From positions 1-37,398 of the forward strand of contig NZ_CAMDLM010000033.1 in assembly GCF_945901735.1 (NCBI RefSeq): a stretch of 37,398 nucleotides of DNA, read 5' to 3'. The notes beneath the pieces are model-generated. The model did no database searches. It was given only the letters and a program-made list of their open reading frames with translations, and was not told the origin of the DNA. This document shows, one piece after another, positions 1 to 8,533 of the stretch (positions within the stretch are counted from its first letter, which is position 1; every line of letters begins with the position of its first letter). The DNA comes from Limnohabitans sp. Rim8 (GTDB lineage: Bacteria > Pseudomonadota > Gammaproteobacteria > Burkholderiales > Burkholderiaceae_C). A program made the position numbers and the translations under genes.

Positions 1-296
1 AGCCGAGCTTCGATGTTCAGGTGCACGTCTTCCAAGTCGAGCTTCCACTCAAACGCGCCGGATTCGATCTCTTGCGTGATCTGCGCCATGCCGCGCTGGA
101 TGTCGGCCAGGTCGCTGGCGCCGATGATGTTTTGCGCGGCCAGCATCTCGGCGTGGGCCAGGCTGCCGGTGATGTCGGCTTGCCACAGGCGTTTGTCAAA
201 GAACACGCTGGCGGTGTAGCGCTTGACCAACTCGCTCATGGGCTCAGAAAAGAGCGCAGACCAGGCTTGGGATTTTTTGTCGAGTTGGTTTGTCAT
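1..296 (-). CDS. argH: Argininosuccinate lyase, N-terminal part (cut by window edge)
   Basis: Cleaves argininosuccinate to arginine and fumarate, the last step of arginine biosynthesis, in the cytosol. Only the first 98 codons are present. The minus-strand frame opens with ATG at 296 and reads [20 protein letters not shown], followed by the family-typical stretches [20 protein letters not shown] and, near the cut, VHLNIEARL. The frame is open to base 1, so the rest of the gene lies outside the window. No Shine-Dalgarno sequence precedes the ATG. Instead a good promoter ends only 9 nt upstream, which suggests a leaderless mRNA. The gene is divergent from rpsO. Assignment is by recognition of the N-terminal motifs; confidence is high. 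Confidence 0.93.
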   Translation of the reverse strand, partial: MTNQLDKKSQAWSALFSEPMSELVKRYTASVFFDKRLWQADITGSLAHAEMLAAQNIIGASDLADIQRGMAQITQEIESGAFEWKLDLEDVHLNIEAR

Positions 297-305
297 AGGC
301 CGATG

Positions 306-335
306 ATTTTATCGGGCTTCGGGCGGCCCTTTCAA
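306..335 (-). promoter_or_regulatory. Probable sigma-70 promoter of argH
   Basis: Read on the minus strand, a TTGAAA -35 box (335-330) and a TAAAAT -10 box (311-306) are separated by 18 bp. Each matches the consensus at 5 of 6 positions. Transcription would start around 300-298, leaving a leader of about 2-4 nt before the ATG at 296. The hexamers and spacing are seen directly; activity is inferred. Confidence 0.6.
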
Positions 336-418
336 TTCCTCAAGCCATCAATGCCAGCGCCTTGGACGTGTTGCGGTTCCGGGCTGTCTGAGCGGTCCAC
401 TTAGGCCATGTTTCGGGC

Positions 419-424
419 TATAAT
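419..424 (+). promoter_or_regulatory. -10 box of the rpsO promoter
   Basis: A perfect TATAAT lies about 115 bp upstream of the rpsO start. The matching -35 position (about 396-401, TCCACT) is poor, so the promoter may depend on an activator or on upstream contacts. A start near 431 would give a leader of about 108 nt. That is long enough for the translational autocontrol by S15 known in other bacteria, although I could not identify the pseudoknot by eye. The rest of the argH-rpsO gap shows nothing else clear. Confidence 0.55.
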
Positions 425-538
425 CAAATGGTTTTGCAATTCGCAGAACGCACGCCATCCGCTTTTCCGGCAGTTGGCGCAAGTCATTAATCCGCTGAAA
501 TTCTTCAATGAATGCCAGCGAAACAACAAGGAAAAACC

Positions 539-805
539 ATGATTGCATCTTCAATCAAGGCCGAGGTCGTCAAGGCCAATGCCCGTGCTGCCAACGACAC
601 TGGGTCCCCAGAAGTCCAGGTGGCTTTGCTCACAGCCCGCATCAACGAGCTGACGCCCCACTTCAAAACACACGCCAAAGACCATCACGGTCGCCGTGGT
701 TTGCTGCGCATGGTCAGCCGTCGCCGCAAATTGCTCGACTACCTCAAGTCCCGTGATGCTGACCGTTACGTTGCGCTGATCGCCAAACTTGGCCTGCGCA
801 AGTAA
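539..805 (+). CDS. rpsO: 30S ribosomal protein S15
   Basis: Primary-binding protein of the 30S subunit that contacts 16S rRNA and the B4 intersubunit bridge. The 88-residue product (E. coli 89) has the hallmark stretches [38 protein letters not shown] and [10 protein letters not shown]. The ATG at 539 is chosen because it gives the canonical length and has an AAGG ribosome-binding site about 8 nt upstream; an in-frame ATG at 512 would add nine non-conserved residues. A strong terminator follows, and pnp comes next, the rpsO-pnp order common in proteobacteria. Confidence 0.98.
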   Translation: MIASSIKAEVVKANARAANDTGSPEVQVALLTARINELTPHFKTHAKDHHGRRGLLRMVSRRRKLLDYLKSRDADRYVALIAKLGLRK

Positions 806-821
806 TCGTCACGCCAGATGA

Positions 822-868
822 AAAGCGCCTGAGTTAGTTCACTAGCTCAGGCGCTTTATTCTTTTTTT
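822..868 (+). terminator. Rho-independent terminator after rpsO
   Basis: A 12-bp perfect stem (822-833 with 846-857) is extended by four more pairs, one of them G-U, to a 16-bp stem closed by a TTCA tetraloop (838-841). A run of seven T follows at 862-868. It lies 17 nt past the rpsO stop codon. It should end most rpsO transcripts and so partly uncouple pnp from rpsO. Confidence 0.9.
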
Positions 869-900
869 CAGTCGGAATTTGCCAGGGCGATCTCGCGCTG

Positions 901-944
901 TGTCATTCCACAAAGCTTTTCGGTCAAGGTTTTGTGGAATGGCA
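901..944 (+). promoter_or_regulatory. Long stem-loop in the pnp leader
   Basis: An 11-bp perfect inverted repeat (CATTCCACAAA at 904-914 against TTTGTGGAATG at 931-941) can be extended outward by three pairs (901-903 with 942-944, one G-U). It can also be extended inward by five pairs (915-919 with 926-930, two G-U), leaving a six-base loop. The result is a stem of about 19 bp, 71 nt before the pnp start codon. There is no T-run, so it is not a terminator. In E. coli a pnp leader stem is cut by RNase III and is the basis of PNPase autocontrol; the same role here is inferred from position and shape. Confidence 0.6.
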
Positions 945-1015
945 TCGAGTTCAGAGCGTCAACTTCCGGGCCCACAGTGCAGCCTCATGCGCTTTTGTTT
1001 TCAGGAGTTCTGAAC

Positions 1016-3121
1016 ATGTCTATTTTCAACAAAGTCACCAAAACATTTCAGTGGGGCCAGCACACGGTCAAGATGGAAACCGGCGAAGTCGCCCGCCAAG
1101 CCGGCGGCGCTGTGCTGCTCGACATGGAAGGCACCGTCGTGCTCGCCACTGTGGTGGGTTCCAAGATCGCCAAAGCCGGGCAGGATTTTTTCCCGCTCAC
1201 CGTGGATTACATTGAAAAAACGTATGCCGCAGGCAAGATTCCCGGCAGCTTTTTCAAGCGCGAAGCCAAGCCCAGCGAACACGAGACCCTGACCAGCCGC
1301 CTGATCGACCGCCCGATCCGCCCCCTGGTCCCCGAAGGTTTCTACAACGACGTGCAGGTGGTCATCCACACCGTGTCTTTGAACCCTGAAGTTGACGCCG
1401 ACATCGCCGCGATGATCGCGGTGTCTGCCGCCCTGTCCATCTCCGGCATCCCGTTCAACGGCCCCATCGGCGCCGCCCGCGTGGGTTACATCAACGGTGA
1501 ATACGTGCTCAACCCTGGCCAGACTCAGCGCAAAGACAGCGTCATGGACCTGGTGGTCGCTGGCACCGAAGCCGCTGTGCTGATGGTCGAATCTGAAGCC
1601 CAACAACTGTCAGAAGAAATCATGCTGGGTGGTGTGGTGTACGGCCACGAGCAATCGGCCATTGCCATCAACGCCATCCACGAGCTGGTGCGCGAAGCCG
1701 GCAAGCCCGTGTGGGATTGGCAAGCGCCTGCCCGTGACCTGGCTTTCGAAGGCAAGTTGGCCACACTCGCAGAAGAAAAACTGCGTGCTGCTTACCAGAT
1801 TCGTAACAAGCAAGCCCGTACACACGCTTGCCGTGAAGCCTACGCTTCGGTCAAAGTGGCTTTGGCAGAAGAGGGTGTGGCCTTTGACAGCGTCAAGCTG
1901 GACGGCCTGATGTTCGAGATCGAAGCGCGCATCGTGCGCAGCCAGATTTTGGCCGGTGAACCCCGCATCGACGGCCGCGACACACGCACGGTGCGCCCCA
2001 TCGAAATTCGCAACAGCGTGCTGCCCCGCACGCACGGCTCGGCCCTGTTCACACGCGGCGAAACCCAAGCCTTGGTGATCACCACTTTGGGCACTGAGCG
2101 CGATGCTCAGCGCATCGACGCTTTGGCTGGCGAGTTCGAAGACCGCTTCATGTTCCACTACAACATGCCTCCCTTTGCCACCGGCGAAGTGGGCCGCATG
2201 GGCAGCACCAAGCGCCGCGAAATCGGCCACGGCCGTTTGGCCAAGCGTGCTTTGGCTGCTGTGTTGCCTACCAAAGAAGAGTTCCCCTACACCATGCGAG
2301 TGGTGTCCGAGATCACCGAATCGAACGGTTCTTCGTCCATGGCTTCGGTCTGCGGCGGCTGCTTGTCGAGGCTGGATGCGGGTGTGCCGATGAAAGCCCA
2401 CGTGGCCGGTATCGCCATGGGCCTGATCAAGGAAGAAAACCGCTTTGCGGTGTTGACCGATATCTTGGGTGACGAAGACCACCTGGGTGACATGGACTTC
2501 AAGGTCGCGGGTACCACCAACGGCATCACTGCTTTGCAGATGGACATCAAGATCCAAGGCATCACCAAAGAGATCATGCAAGTCGCTTTGGCCCAAGCCA
2601 AAGAAGCCCGCATGCACATTCTGGGCAAGATGCAAGAAGCGATGAGCACGGCCAACACCCAAGTGTCGGATTTCGCGCCCAAGCTCTTCACCATGAAGAT
2701 CAACCCCGAAAAAATCCGTGACGTGATCGGCAAGGGCGGCGCCACCATCCGTGCCTTGACCGAAGAAACCGGTTGCCAGATCAACATCTCTGAAGACGGC
2801 ACGATCACCATCGCGGCCACAGACGGCGAAAAGGCCGACATCGCCAAGAAGCGCATCGAGCAGATCACCGCCGAAGTTGAAATCGGCAAGGTCTACGAAG
2901 GCCCTGTGACCAAGATACTGGACTTCGGAGCCCTGATCAACTTATTGCCCGGCAAAGACGGTCTGCTGCACATCAGCCAGATCGCCCACGAGCGCGTTGA
3001 GAAGGTCACCGACTACCTGAGCGAAGGCCAGATCGTCAAGGTCAAGGTCATGGAAACCGACGAAAAAGGCCGCATCAAGTTGTCGATGAAGGCTTTGTTG
3101 GACCGTCCAGCTCAAGGCTGA
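1016..3121 (+). CDS. pnp: Polyribonucleotide nucleotidyltransferase (PNPase)
   Basis: Phosphorolytic 3'-5' exoribonuclease that degrades mRNA, usually within the RNA degradosome, and can also add heteropolymeric tails. The 701-residue product (E. coli 711) has two RNase PH domains (about 10-220 and 310-540; motifs [20 protein letters not shown] and [19 protein letters not shown] [15 protein letters not shown]). These are followed by a KH domain with the RNA-binding loop [12 protein letters not shown] and a C-terminal S1 domain ending IKLSMKALL. The ATG at 1016 is preceded by AGGAG (1003-1007) with ideal spacing; an upstream in-frame ATG at 932 lies inside the leader hairpin and is rejected. 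It probably has its own promoter besides read-through from rpsO. Confidence 0.98.
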   Translation: MSIFNKVTKTFQWGQHTVKMETGEVARQAGGAVLLDMEGTVVLATVVGSKIAKAGQDFFPLTVDYIEKTYAAGKIPGSFFKREAKPSEHETLTSRLIDRPIRPLVPEGFYNDVQVVIHTVSLNPEVDADIAAMIAVSAALSISGIPFNGPIGAARVGYINGEYVLNPGQTQRKDSVMDLVVAGTEAAVLMVESEAQQLSEEIMLGGVVYGHEQSAIAINAIHELVREAGKPVWDWQAPARDLAFEGKLATLAEEKLRAAYQIRNKQARTHACREAYASVKVALAEEGVAFDSVKLDGLMFEIEARIVRSQILAGEPRIDGRDTRTVRPIEIRNSVLPRTHGSALFTRGETQALVITTLGTERDAQRIDALAGEFEDRFMFHYNMPPFATGEVGRMGSTKRREIGHGRLAKRALAAVLPTKEEFPYTMRVVSEITESNGSSSMASVCGGCLSRLDAGVPMKAHVAGIAMGLIKEENRFAVLTDILGDEDHLGDMDFKVAGTTNGITALQMDIKIQGITKEIMQVALAQAKEARMHILGKMQEAMSTANTQVSDFAPKLFTMKINPEKIRDVIGKGGATIRALTEETGCQINISEDGTITIAATDGEKADIAKKRIEQITAEVEIGKVYEGPVTKILDFGALINLLPGKDGLLHISQIAHERVEKVTDYLSEGQIVKVKVMETDEKGRIKLSMKALLDRPAQG

Positions 3122-3133
3122 TAAGGGGTTTTG

Positions 3134-3283
3134 CGTTGAGGGTTGAGAGTTGAGGTTTGGGCGTTAAGCCTTGAGCGAGATGCTCTTCATCCTCAACTTT
3201 CAAACAAGCCTCCACGCTGAACGCTGAACGCTGAACGCATAACGCATAACGCATAACGCATAACGCATAACGCATAACGCTGA
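3134..3283 (+). repeat. Two blocks of heptameric tandem repeats
   Basis: Block 1 (3134-3175) is six degenerate 7-bp units of the form NNTTGAG (CGTTGAG, GGTTGAG, AGTTGAG, GTTTGGG, CGTTAAG, CCTTGAG). Block 2 (3214-3283) is ten exact units in four runs: ACGCTGA three times, ACGCATA six times, ACGCTGA once. Block 2 ends 7 bp before the ATG of the oxidoreductase gene at 3291. The blocks fill most of the 169-bp gap after pnp. A 7-bp unit in non-coding DNA can change copy number by slippage without a frame constraint. Confidence 0.9.
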
Positions 3284-3290
3284 ACCTGCC

Positions 3291-4301
3291 ATGAACGTCA
3301 TCGAAATTCAAAGCTTCGGGGCCCCTGAGGTGCTGGTGCCTGGCACCCGTCCTGAGCCTGTGGCTGGGGCAGGGGAGTTGCTCATTCGCGTTTCGGCCAG
3401 CGGCATCAACCGCCCCGATGTGCTGCAACGCACCGGCAATTACCCCGTGCCACCGGGTGCCTCGGATATTCCGGGTCTGGAGGTTGCAGGCGTGGTGGTT
3501 TCGGGTGATGCAGCGGCCATGGCCGAAGCGGGTTTTGCAGTGGGCGACCGTGTCTGCGCTTTGGTAGCGGGTGGTGGTTATGCGCAACTGTGCGTGGCAC
3601 CGGTGGCCCAGTGTTTGCCAGTCCCCAAGGGCCTGACGGACACCGAAGCGGCTTCGCTGCCCGAAACCTTTTTCACGGTCTGGAGCAATGTTTTTGACCG
3701 CGGGCGTTTGCAAGCGGGTGAGACCCTGTTGATTCAGGGCGGCACCAGCGGCATTGGCGTTACCGCCATCCAGATGGCCAAGGCCGCGGGTGCGACGGTG
3801 ATTGCCACGGCAGGGTCCGACGAAAAATGCCAGGCTTGCCTGGCTTTGGGCGCAGACCATGCCATCAACTACAAAACCACCGATTTCGTCGCCGAGGCCA
3901 AGCGCATAACCGGTGGCGTGGGTGTGAATGTGATTTTGGACATGGTTGCGGGCGACTATGTGGCGCGTGAAATTGAGGCCTTGGCCGAAGACGGTCGCTT
4001 GGTCATCATCGCCGTGCAAGGCGGTGTCAAGAGCGAGTTCAATGCCGGCATGGTGCTGCGCCGCCGTTTGACGATCACGGGTTCGACATTGCGTCCGCGT
4101 CCCGTGTCCTTCAAGGCGGCCATTGCCCAGTCTTTGCGCCTGACGGTGTGGCCCTGGATCGAGTCAGGCCGCATCAAGCCGGTCATCCACAGCGTTTTTG
4201 GCGCGGTGGAGGCAGGCGGTGGTTTGCCTTCGGGCGCGGCGCAAGCCCATGCCTTGATGGAAACGAACCAGCATGTGGGCAAGATTGTGGTGACTTGGTG
4301 A
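3291..4301 (+). CDS. Zinc-independent NAD(P)H:quinone oxidoreductase (MDR superfamily)
   Basis: Probably reduces quinones or other activated carbonyls with NAD(P)H in the cytosol. The 336-residue product has the GroES-like N-terminal half of the medium-chain dehydrogenase/reductase family, with [20 protein letters not shown] and [11 protein letters not shown] Rossmann domain has its dinucleotide loop at about residues 148-157 ([17 protein letters not shown]). The catalytic and structural zinc cysteines of alcohol dehydrogenases are absent, as in the QOR/PIG3 group. No Shine-Dalgarno sequence is visible because heptamer repeats run almost to the ATG. The stop codon overlaps the tpiA start (TGATG), so the two are co-translated. 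The physiological substrate cannot be told from sequence. Confidence 0.88.
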   Translation: MNVIEIQSFGAPEVLVPGTRPEPVAGAGELLIRVSASGINRPDVLQRTGNYPVPPGASDIPGLEVAGVVVSGDAAAMAEAGFAVGDRVCALVAGGGYAQLCVAPVAQCLPVPKGLTDTEAASLPETFFTVWSNVFDRGRLQAGETLLIQGGTSGIGVTAIQMAKAAGATVIATAGSDEKCQACLALGADHAINYKTTDFVAEAKRITGGVGVNVILDMVAGDYVAREIEALAEDGRLVIIAVQGGVKSEFNAGMVLRRRLTITGSTLRPRPVSFKAAIAQSLRLTVWPWIESGRIKPVIHSVFGAVEAGGGLPSGAAQAHALMETNQHVGKIVVTW

Positions 4302-5053
4302 TGGGCATGTCCGGCAAATTGATGGTGGGCAATTGGAAGATGAATGGCAGCCTCGCAGCCAATGCTCCTTTGTTGTCCGACATCTTGAACGGCATGGGCG
4401 ACGTTAATTGCCGTGCTGCGGTGTGCGTACCTGCACCCTATCTGGCGCAAGCTCAAAATTTATTGGCCGGGTCGGCCTTGGACGTGGGTGCGCAGGATGT
4501 GTCGGCCCACGAATCAGGGGCCTACACCGGCGATGTGTCGGCGGCGATGCTGCGTGATTTTGCGGTGCGTTTCGCCATCGTGGGCCACTCGGAGCGGCGT
4601 CAATACCATGGTGAGACTGATGCCGTGGTGGCCCACAAAGCCCAGCGGGCCTTGGCTGCAGGCATCACCCCCATCGTGTGCGTGGGAGAGAGTCTGGCCG
4701 AGCGCGAGGCGGGGCAGACCGAGGCGGTGGTCAAGCGGCAGTTGGCGGCGGTGATCCACACCAATGGCCACTGCATCAGCGAAATCGTGGTGGCTTATGA
4801 GCCCGTTTGGGCCATCGGCACCGGATTGACTGCCACACCCGAGCAAGCGCAAGGGGTGCACGCCGTGTTGCGTGCCCAATTGCAAGCAGCCACGGCGCAT
4901 GCCGATCGCGTGTCGATTTTGTATGGCGGCAGCATGAATGCGGCCAATGCAGTCGTCTTGCTTGCCCAGCCCGATGTGGATGGCGGCCTGATCGGTGGAG
5001 CTTCGCTCAAGGCCTCAGACTTTTTATCCATGTTGAAAGCCGCTTCGCGCTGA
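4301..5053 (+). CDS. tpiA: Triose-phosphate isomerase
   Basis: Interconverts dihydroxyacetone phosphate and glyceraldehyde 3-phosphate in glycolysis and gluconeogenesis. The 250-residue product carries the full catalytic set: N11 and K13 in GNWKMNG, H96 in VGHSERR and E167 in [11 protein letters not shown]. Phosphate-binding YGGSMNAAN and [10 protein letters not shown] follow near the C-terminus. The ATG at 4301 overlaps the last base of the upstream stop codon; an ATG at 4307 is an equally possible start and removes only two residues. Upstream is the quinone oxidoreductase gene; secG follows after 39 bp, the standard tpiA-secG pairing. Confidence 0.97.
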   Translation: MGMSGKLMVGNWKMNGSLAANAPLLSDILNGMGDVNCRAAVCVPAPYLAQAQNLLAGSALDVGAQDVSAHESGAYTGDVSAAMLRDFAVRFAIVGHSERRQYHGETDAVVAHKAQRALAAGITPIVCVGESLAEREAGQTEAVVKRQLAAVIHTNGHCISEIVVAYEPVWAIGTGLTATPEQAQGVHAVLRAQLQAATAHADRVSILYGGSMNAANAVVLLAQPDVDGGLIGGASLKASDFLSMLKAASR

Positions 5054-5092
5054 GCTTTTCAACCCAGTTTTTAAATATTTTGGAGTACTCAA

Positions 5093-5467
5093 ATGAGCGT
5101 GATGTTGACCTTGATTTTGGTGGTGCAGATGCTGTCGGCTCTGGCCATGATTGGACTGATCCTGATCCAGCACGGCAAAGGCGCTGACATGGGGGCGGCT
5201 TTTGGCAGCGGTGGTTCGGGGAGCTTGTTTGGCGCGACGGGCAGTGCGAACTTCATGTCGCGCACCACGGCCGTGTTGGCCGCCGTGTTTTTCGTCTGCA
5301 CTTTGTTGTTGGCTTATTTTGGCAAGCTCGCACCCACCGCTTCGGGCAGTGTGCTCGAAGGCGCGGCAGTGACGGCGCCAGTGGACAGCAGCCCCGCGGC
5401 GCAGATTCCTGGCAACGCACCGACGGCCAAACCCGACAACAGCGTCCCCCCTGCACCGGTGAAATAA
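5093..5467 (+). CDS. secG: Preprotein translocase subunit SecG
   Basis: Small inner-membrane subunit of the SecYEG channel that assists SecA-driven export. The 124-residue product has two membrane segments (about residues 3-22 and 53-73). They are joined by the conserved cytoplasmic loop QHGKGADMGAAFGSGGSGSL followed by LFGATGSANFMSRTTA. The C-terminal tail of about 45 residues is rich in alanine and proline, longer than in E. coli SecG, and likely disordered. GGAG stands 8 nt before the ATG. A hairpin after the stop codon probably separates it in part from the tRNA and nuo genes. Confidence 0.95.
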   Translation: MSVMLTLILVVQMLSALAMIGLILIQHGKGADMGAAFGSGGSGSLFGATGSANFMSRTTAVLAAVFFVCTLLLAYFGKLAPTASGSVLEGAAVTAPVDSSPAAQIPGNAPTAKPDNSVPPAPVK

Positions 5468-5470
5468 ATG

Positions 5471-5516
5471 GCTCAGCAGTCAGCTGGCATTCAGCTTTGC
5501 TGCTGTGCACAATTTT
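5471..5516 (+). terminator. Possible weak terminator after secG
   Basis: A two-part hairpin starts 4 nt after the secG stop codon. The outer stem is 5471-5479 with 5500-5508 (CAGCAG/CTGCTG core plus a GC clamp, one T-T mismatch). The inner stem is AGCTG (5482-5486) with CAGCT (5492-5496). Only four T follow (5513-5516), so termination would be partial. The remaining stretch to the tRNA (5517-5624) contains a TAGAAT (5553-5558) but no -35 box at proper distance. Confidence 0.4.
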
Positions 5517-5624
5517 CCGGGTTTGAGTCGGGGAATAGCCTTTTTTCCGGAGTAGAATCAGAGTCTTTACAGCAAGCGATACGCACTCAAGGTGCACCTC
5601 ATGCAAGCTGTTCATGAGCATCCA

Positions 5625-5709
5625 GCCGTCGTGGTGAAATTGGTAGACACGCTATCTTGAGGGGGTAGTGGCGAAAGCTGTGCGAGTTCGAGTCTCGCCG
5701 ACGGCACCA
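5625..5709 (+). tRNA. tRNA-Leu, anticodon GAG
   Basis: An 85-nt class II tRNA. The acceptor stem GCCGTCG (5625-5631) pairs perfectly with CGACGGC (5699-5705), followed by discriminator A and an encoded CCA (5707-5709). The anticodon stem CTATC/GGTAG encloses TTGAGGG, so the anticodon is GAG (5659-5661), reading CUC and CUU. A long variable arm and the T-arm loop GTTCGAGTC are present. It sits between secG and nuoA, 66 bp before the nuo operon, so complex I mRNA may be released by tRNA processing. Confidence 0.96.
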
Positions 5710-5775
5710 GACAAACGCAAGCGCTCGGGCTGAAGGCTTGGGCCTTTCATTCGGTCATTAACCGGCAGTCACCCA

Positions 5776-6135
5776 ATGAACCTCGAACAGTACCTCCCCA
5801 TTCTCTTGTTCATTTTGGTCGGTGTTGCTGTCGGCATCATTCCCCAGGTTTTAGGCTATATCCTTGGCCCCAACCGGCCTGACGCGGAAAAAAATTCCCC
5901 CTATGAATGCGGCTTCGAAGCCTTCGAAGACGCTCGCATGAAGTTCGATGTGCGCTACTACCTGGTGGCCATTTTGTTCATCTTGTTCGATCTTGAAATC
6001 GCCTTCCTGTTCCCCTGGGCCGTGGCCCTCAAGGAGGTGGGCATGGCCGGCTTTGTGGCCGTGATCATTTTTCTGGCCATTCTGGTCGTCGGCTTTGTCT
6101 ACGAGTGGAAAAAAGGCGCTCTGGACTGGGAATGA
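5776..6135 (+). CDS. nuoA: NADH-quinone oxidoreductase subunit A
   Basis: Membrane subunit at the junction of the hydrophilic and membrane arms of complex I. The 119-residue product has three hydrophobic helices and the conserved loop with [20 protein letters not shown], whose cysteine is the quinone-site loop residue of the ND3 family. [12 protein letters not shown] follows in the second helix. It is the first gene of the 14-gene nuo operon and starts 66 bp after the tRNA-Leu. No clear promoter is visible in that gap, so it may be transcribed from further upstream. Confidence 0.97.
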   Translation: MNLEQYLPILLFILVGVAVGIIPQVLGYILGPNRPDAEKNSPYECGFEAFEDARMKFDVRYYLVAILFILFDLEIAFLFPWAVALKEVGMAGFVAVIIFLAILVVGFVYEWKKGALDWE

Positions 6136-6178
6136 CCCTTTTACGCACCACAGCAAACAGCCTGTTTGAGGAATCCAA

Positions 6179-6658
6179 ATGATTGAAGGCGTGATGAAAG
6201 AAGGCTTCATCACCACGAGTTACGACTCGGTGGTGAATTGGGCCAAAACCGGCTCGCTCTGGCCCATGACCTTTGGTCTGGCTTGCTGCGCAGTCGAGAT
6301 GATGCACTCGGCCGCTGCCCGTTATGACTTGGGGCGCTTCGGTGCCGAAGTTTTCCGTGCCAGCCCCCGTCAGGCCGATTTGATGATCGTGGCGGGCACC
6401 TTGTGCAACAAAATGGCCCCGGCGCTGCGCAAGGTTTATGACCAGATGTCCGAGCCGCGCTGGGTGATCTCCATGGGTTCTTGCGCCAATGGCGGTGGTT
6501 ATTACCACTACAGCTATTCGGTGGTGCGCGGTTGCGACCGCATTGTGCCGGTGGATGTTTACGTGCCGGGCTGCCCGCCCACGGCCGAAGCGCTGATCTA
6601 CGGCATCATTCAGTTGCAGCAAAAAATCCGCCGCACGCACACCATTGCGCGTGCTTGA
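6179..6658 (+). CDS. nuoB: NADH-quinone oxidoreductase subunit B
   Basis: Carries the terminal [4Fe-4S] cluster N2, which hands electrons to quinone. The 159-residue product has the four expected ligands: adjacent C36 and C37 in [11 protein letters not shown]102 in [10 protein letters not shown] and C132 in [11 protein letters not shown]. Length and start agree with betaproteobacterial NuoB proteins. It lies 43 bp after nuoA and 11 bp before nuoC. Confidence 0.98.
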   Translation: MIEGVMKEGFITTSYDSVVNWAKTGSLWPMTFGLACCAVEMMHSAAARYDLGRFGAEVFRASPRQADLMIVAGTLCNKMAPALRKVYDQMSEPRWVISMGSCANGGGYYHYSYSVVRGCDRIVPVDVYVPGCPPTAEALIYGIIQLQQKIRRTHTIARA

Positions 6659-6669
6659 AGGGAATGACG

Positions 6670-7278
6670 ATGACCGATTTCGCCATTCGCCCCGAAGACT
6701 TGCAAGACACCCTGGCTTTGGCCCTGGGTGATCGGGTGCAGAAAATCACCTTGAGCCTGGGTGAGGTGACCTTGCAGGTGAGCGCGGCCCATTACCTGGG
6801 TGTGATGCAAACCCTGTGTGATGCGCCGGGCTGTCAATTTGAGCAACTCGTTGATTTGGCGGGCCTGGATTACTCTGCCTACCGCGAAGTGGGCACCGAT
6901 GGCCCGCGTTTTGGTGTCACGGTGCATTTGCTGTCCGTGAGCTTGAACCAGCGCGTGCGCGTCAAAGTGATGTGCCCCGATGACGACCTGCCTTTGGTGG
7001 ACTCGGTCAACGAGATCTGGAACTCGGCCAACTGGTACGAGCGCGAAGCGTTCGACCTCTACGGCATCGTGTTCGAAGGCCACAACGACCTGCGCCGCAT
7101 CTTGACCGACTATGGCTTCATTGGTCATCCGTTTCGCAAAGACTTCCCGCTGTCGGGTCACGTGGAGATGCGCTACGACGCCGAGCGCAAGCGCGTGATT
7201 TATGAACCCGTGAGCATTGAGCCACGCGAAATCACGCCGCGTATCATCCGCGAAGACAACTATGGAGGCCTGAACTGA
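6670..7278 (+). CDS. nuoC: NADH-quinone oxidoreductase subunit C
   Basis: Hydrophilic 30-kDa subunit that packs against NuoD in the peripheral arm of complex I. The 202-residue product has the family signature [20 protein letters not shown] followed by [20 protein letters not shown]. NuoC and NuoD are separate genes here, unlike the fused NuoCD of E. coli. The second of two closely spaced ATGs (6670) is chosen because AAGGGA lies 7 nt before it but only 1 nt before the ATG at 6664. The stop codon is one base from the nuoD start. Confidence 0.97.
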   Translation: MTDFAIRPEDLQDTLALALGDRVQKITLSLGEVTLQVSAAHYLGVMQTLCDAPGCQFEQLVDLAGLDYSAYREVGTDGPRFGVTVHLLSVSLNQRVRVKVMCPDDDLPLVDSVNEIWNSANWYEREAFDLYGIVFEGHNDLRRILTDYGFIGHPFRKDFPLSGHVEMRYDAERKRVIYEPVSIEPREITPRIIREDNYGGLN

Positions 7279-7279
7279 C

Positions 7280-8533
7280 ATGGCCGAAATCAAGAATTAC
7301 ACGCTGAACTTTGGCCCCCAGCACCCGGCAGCGCACGGCGTGCTCCGCTTGGTGCTCGAGTTGGATGGCGAGGTCGTGCAACGTGCCGATCCGCACATCG
7401 GTCTGCTGCACCGCGCTACCGAGAAATTGGCGGAGAGCAAAACCTACATTCAATCGCTGCCCTACATGGACCGCTTGGATTACGTGTCGATGATGTGCAA
7501 CGAGCACGCGTATTGCCTGGCCATCGAGAAGATGCTGGGCCTCGAAGTGCCCATGCGCGCGCAATACATCCGCGTGATGTTCTCGGAAATCACCCGCGTG
7601 CTGAACCATTTGATGTGGCTCGGCTCGCACGGCAACGACTGCGGCAGCTCGACCATCTTGATCTACACTTTTCGTGAACGTGAAGACCTGTTCGACATGT
7701 ATGAGGCCGTGTCCGGTGCCCGCATGCACGCGGCGTACTTCCGCCCCGGTGGCGTGTACCGCGACCTGCCAGACAGCATGCCGCAGTACAAGGTCAACAA
7801 AATCAAGAACGCCAAGGCCATCGAGCAGCTCAACAAGAACCGCAATGGCTCCTTGCTGGATTTCATCGACGACTTCACCCAGCGTTTTCCCAAGTGTGTG
7901 GACGAATACGAAACCCTGCTGACCGACAACCGCATCTGGAAGCAGCGCACCGTGGGCATCGGCGTGGTGGCACCCGAGCGCGCCCTCAACTTGGGCATGA
8001 CCGGTCCCATGCTGCGTGGCTCCGGCTTCGCCTGGGACTTGCGCAAAAAGCAGCCTTACGACGCTTACGACCAGGTCGAGTTCGACGTGCCTGTGGGCAA
8101 GACGGGTGACAGCTACGACCGGTACCTGGTGCGGGTGCAGGAGATGCGCGAATCGAACCGCATCATCCAGCAGTGCGTGAAGTGGCTGCGTGCCAACCCC
8201 GGCCCCGTCATCACCGACAACCACAAGGTGGCACCGCCTGCACGTGAAGGCATGAAGTCCAACATGGAAGACTTGATCCACCACTTCAAGCTCTTCACTG
8301 AAGGCTTCCATGTGCCCGAAGGTGAGGCCTACGCTGCTGTCGAGCACCCCAAAGGTGAGTTCGGCATTTACATGGTGAGCGATGGGGCCAACAAGCCTTA
8401 CCGTCTCAAAATTCGTGCCCCGGGCTTTGCCCATTTGGCCGCCCTCGATGAAATGGCCCGTGGCCACATGCTGGCCGACGCGGTCGCGATCATCGGGACC
8501 ATGGACATTGTTTTTGGAGAGATTGACCGATGA
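7280..8533 (+). CDS. nuoD: NADH-quinone oxidoreductase subunit D
   Basis: The 49-kDa subunit that forms the quinone-binding pocket with NuoB. The 417-residue product starts with [20 protein letters not shown], whose histidine region lines the quinone site. It contains [15 protein letters not shown] and ends with the conserved [12 protein letters not shown]. The family evolved from hydrogenase large subunits but lacks the nickel-binding cysteines, as expected. The stop codon overlaps the nuoE start in an ATGA, which indicates translational coupling. Confidence 0.98.
   Translation: MAEIKNYTLNFGPQHPAAHGVLRLVLELDGEVVQRADPHIGLLHRATEKLAESKTYIQSLPYMDRLDYVSMMCNEHAYCLAIEKMLGLEVPMRAQYIRVMFSEITRVLNHLMWLGSHGNDCGSSTILIYTFREREDLFDMYEAVSGARMHAAYFRPGGVYRDLPDSMPQYKVNKIKNAKAIEQLNKNRNGSLLDFIDDFTQRFPKCVDEYETLLTDNRIWKQRTVGIGVVAPERALNLGMTGPMLRGSGFAWDLRKKQPYDAYDQVEFDVPVGKTGDSYDRYLVRVQEMRESNRIIQQCVKWLRANPGPVITDNHKVAPPAREGMKSNMEDLIHHFKLFTEGFHVPEGEAYAAVEHPKGEFGIYMVSDGANKPYRLKIRAPGFAHLAALDEMARGHMLADAVAIIGTMDIVFGEIDR

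Noticed and set aside
932..1015. Upstream extension of pnp to the ATG at 932
   Set aside because: That ATG lies within the leader hairpin, lacks a ribosome-binding site and adds 28 residues with no counterpart in the family; 1016 has AGGAG.
1610..2662. Open frame of 350 codons on the minus strand opposite pnp
   Set aside because: Composition is that of an antisense shadow and the plus-strand gene is certain.
3214..3283. Possible CRISPR-like array
   Set aside because: The units are 7 bp and directly abut with no spacers, and no cas gene is near.
3075..4019. Minus-strand frame with a repeated MRYALCV peptide
   Set aside because: The repeat peptide is only the translation of the non-coding heptamer tract; the rest is opposite the quinone oxidoreductase gene.
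5523..5558. Promoter for tRNA-Leu from TTGAGT (5523-5528) and TAGAAT (5553-5558)
   Set aside because: The spacing is 24 bp, too long for a sigma-70 promoter, and no better -35 box pairs with TAGAAT.
5625..5709. tRNA-Leu as an integration site for a mobile element
   Set aside because: No integrase gene or duplicated tRNA 3' end is visible, and the flanking genes are conserved housekeeping genes.
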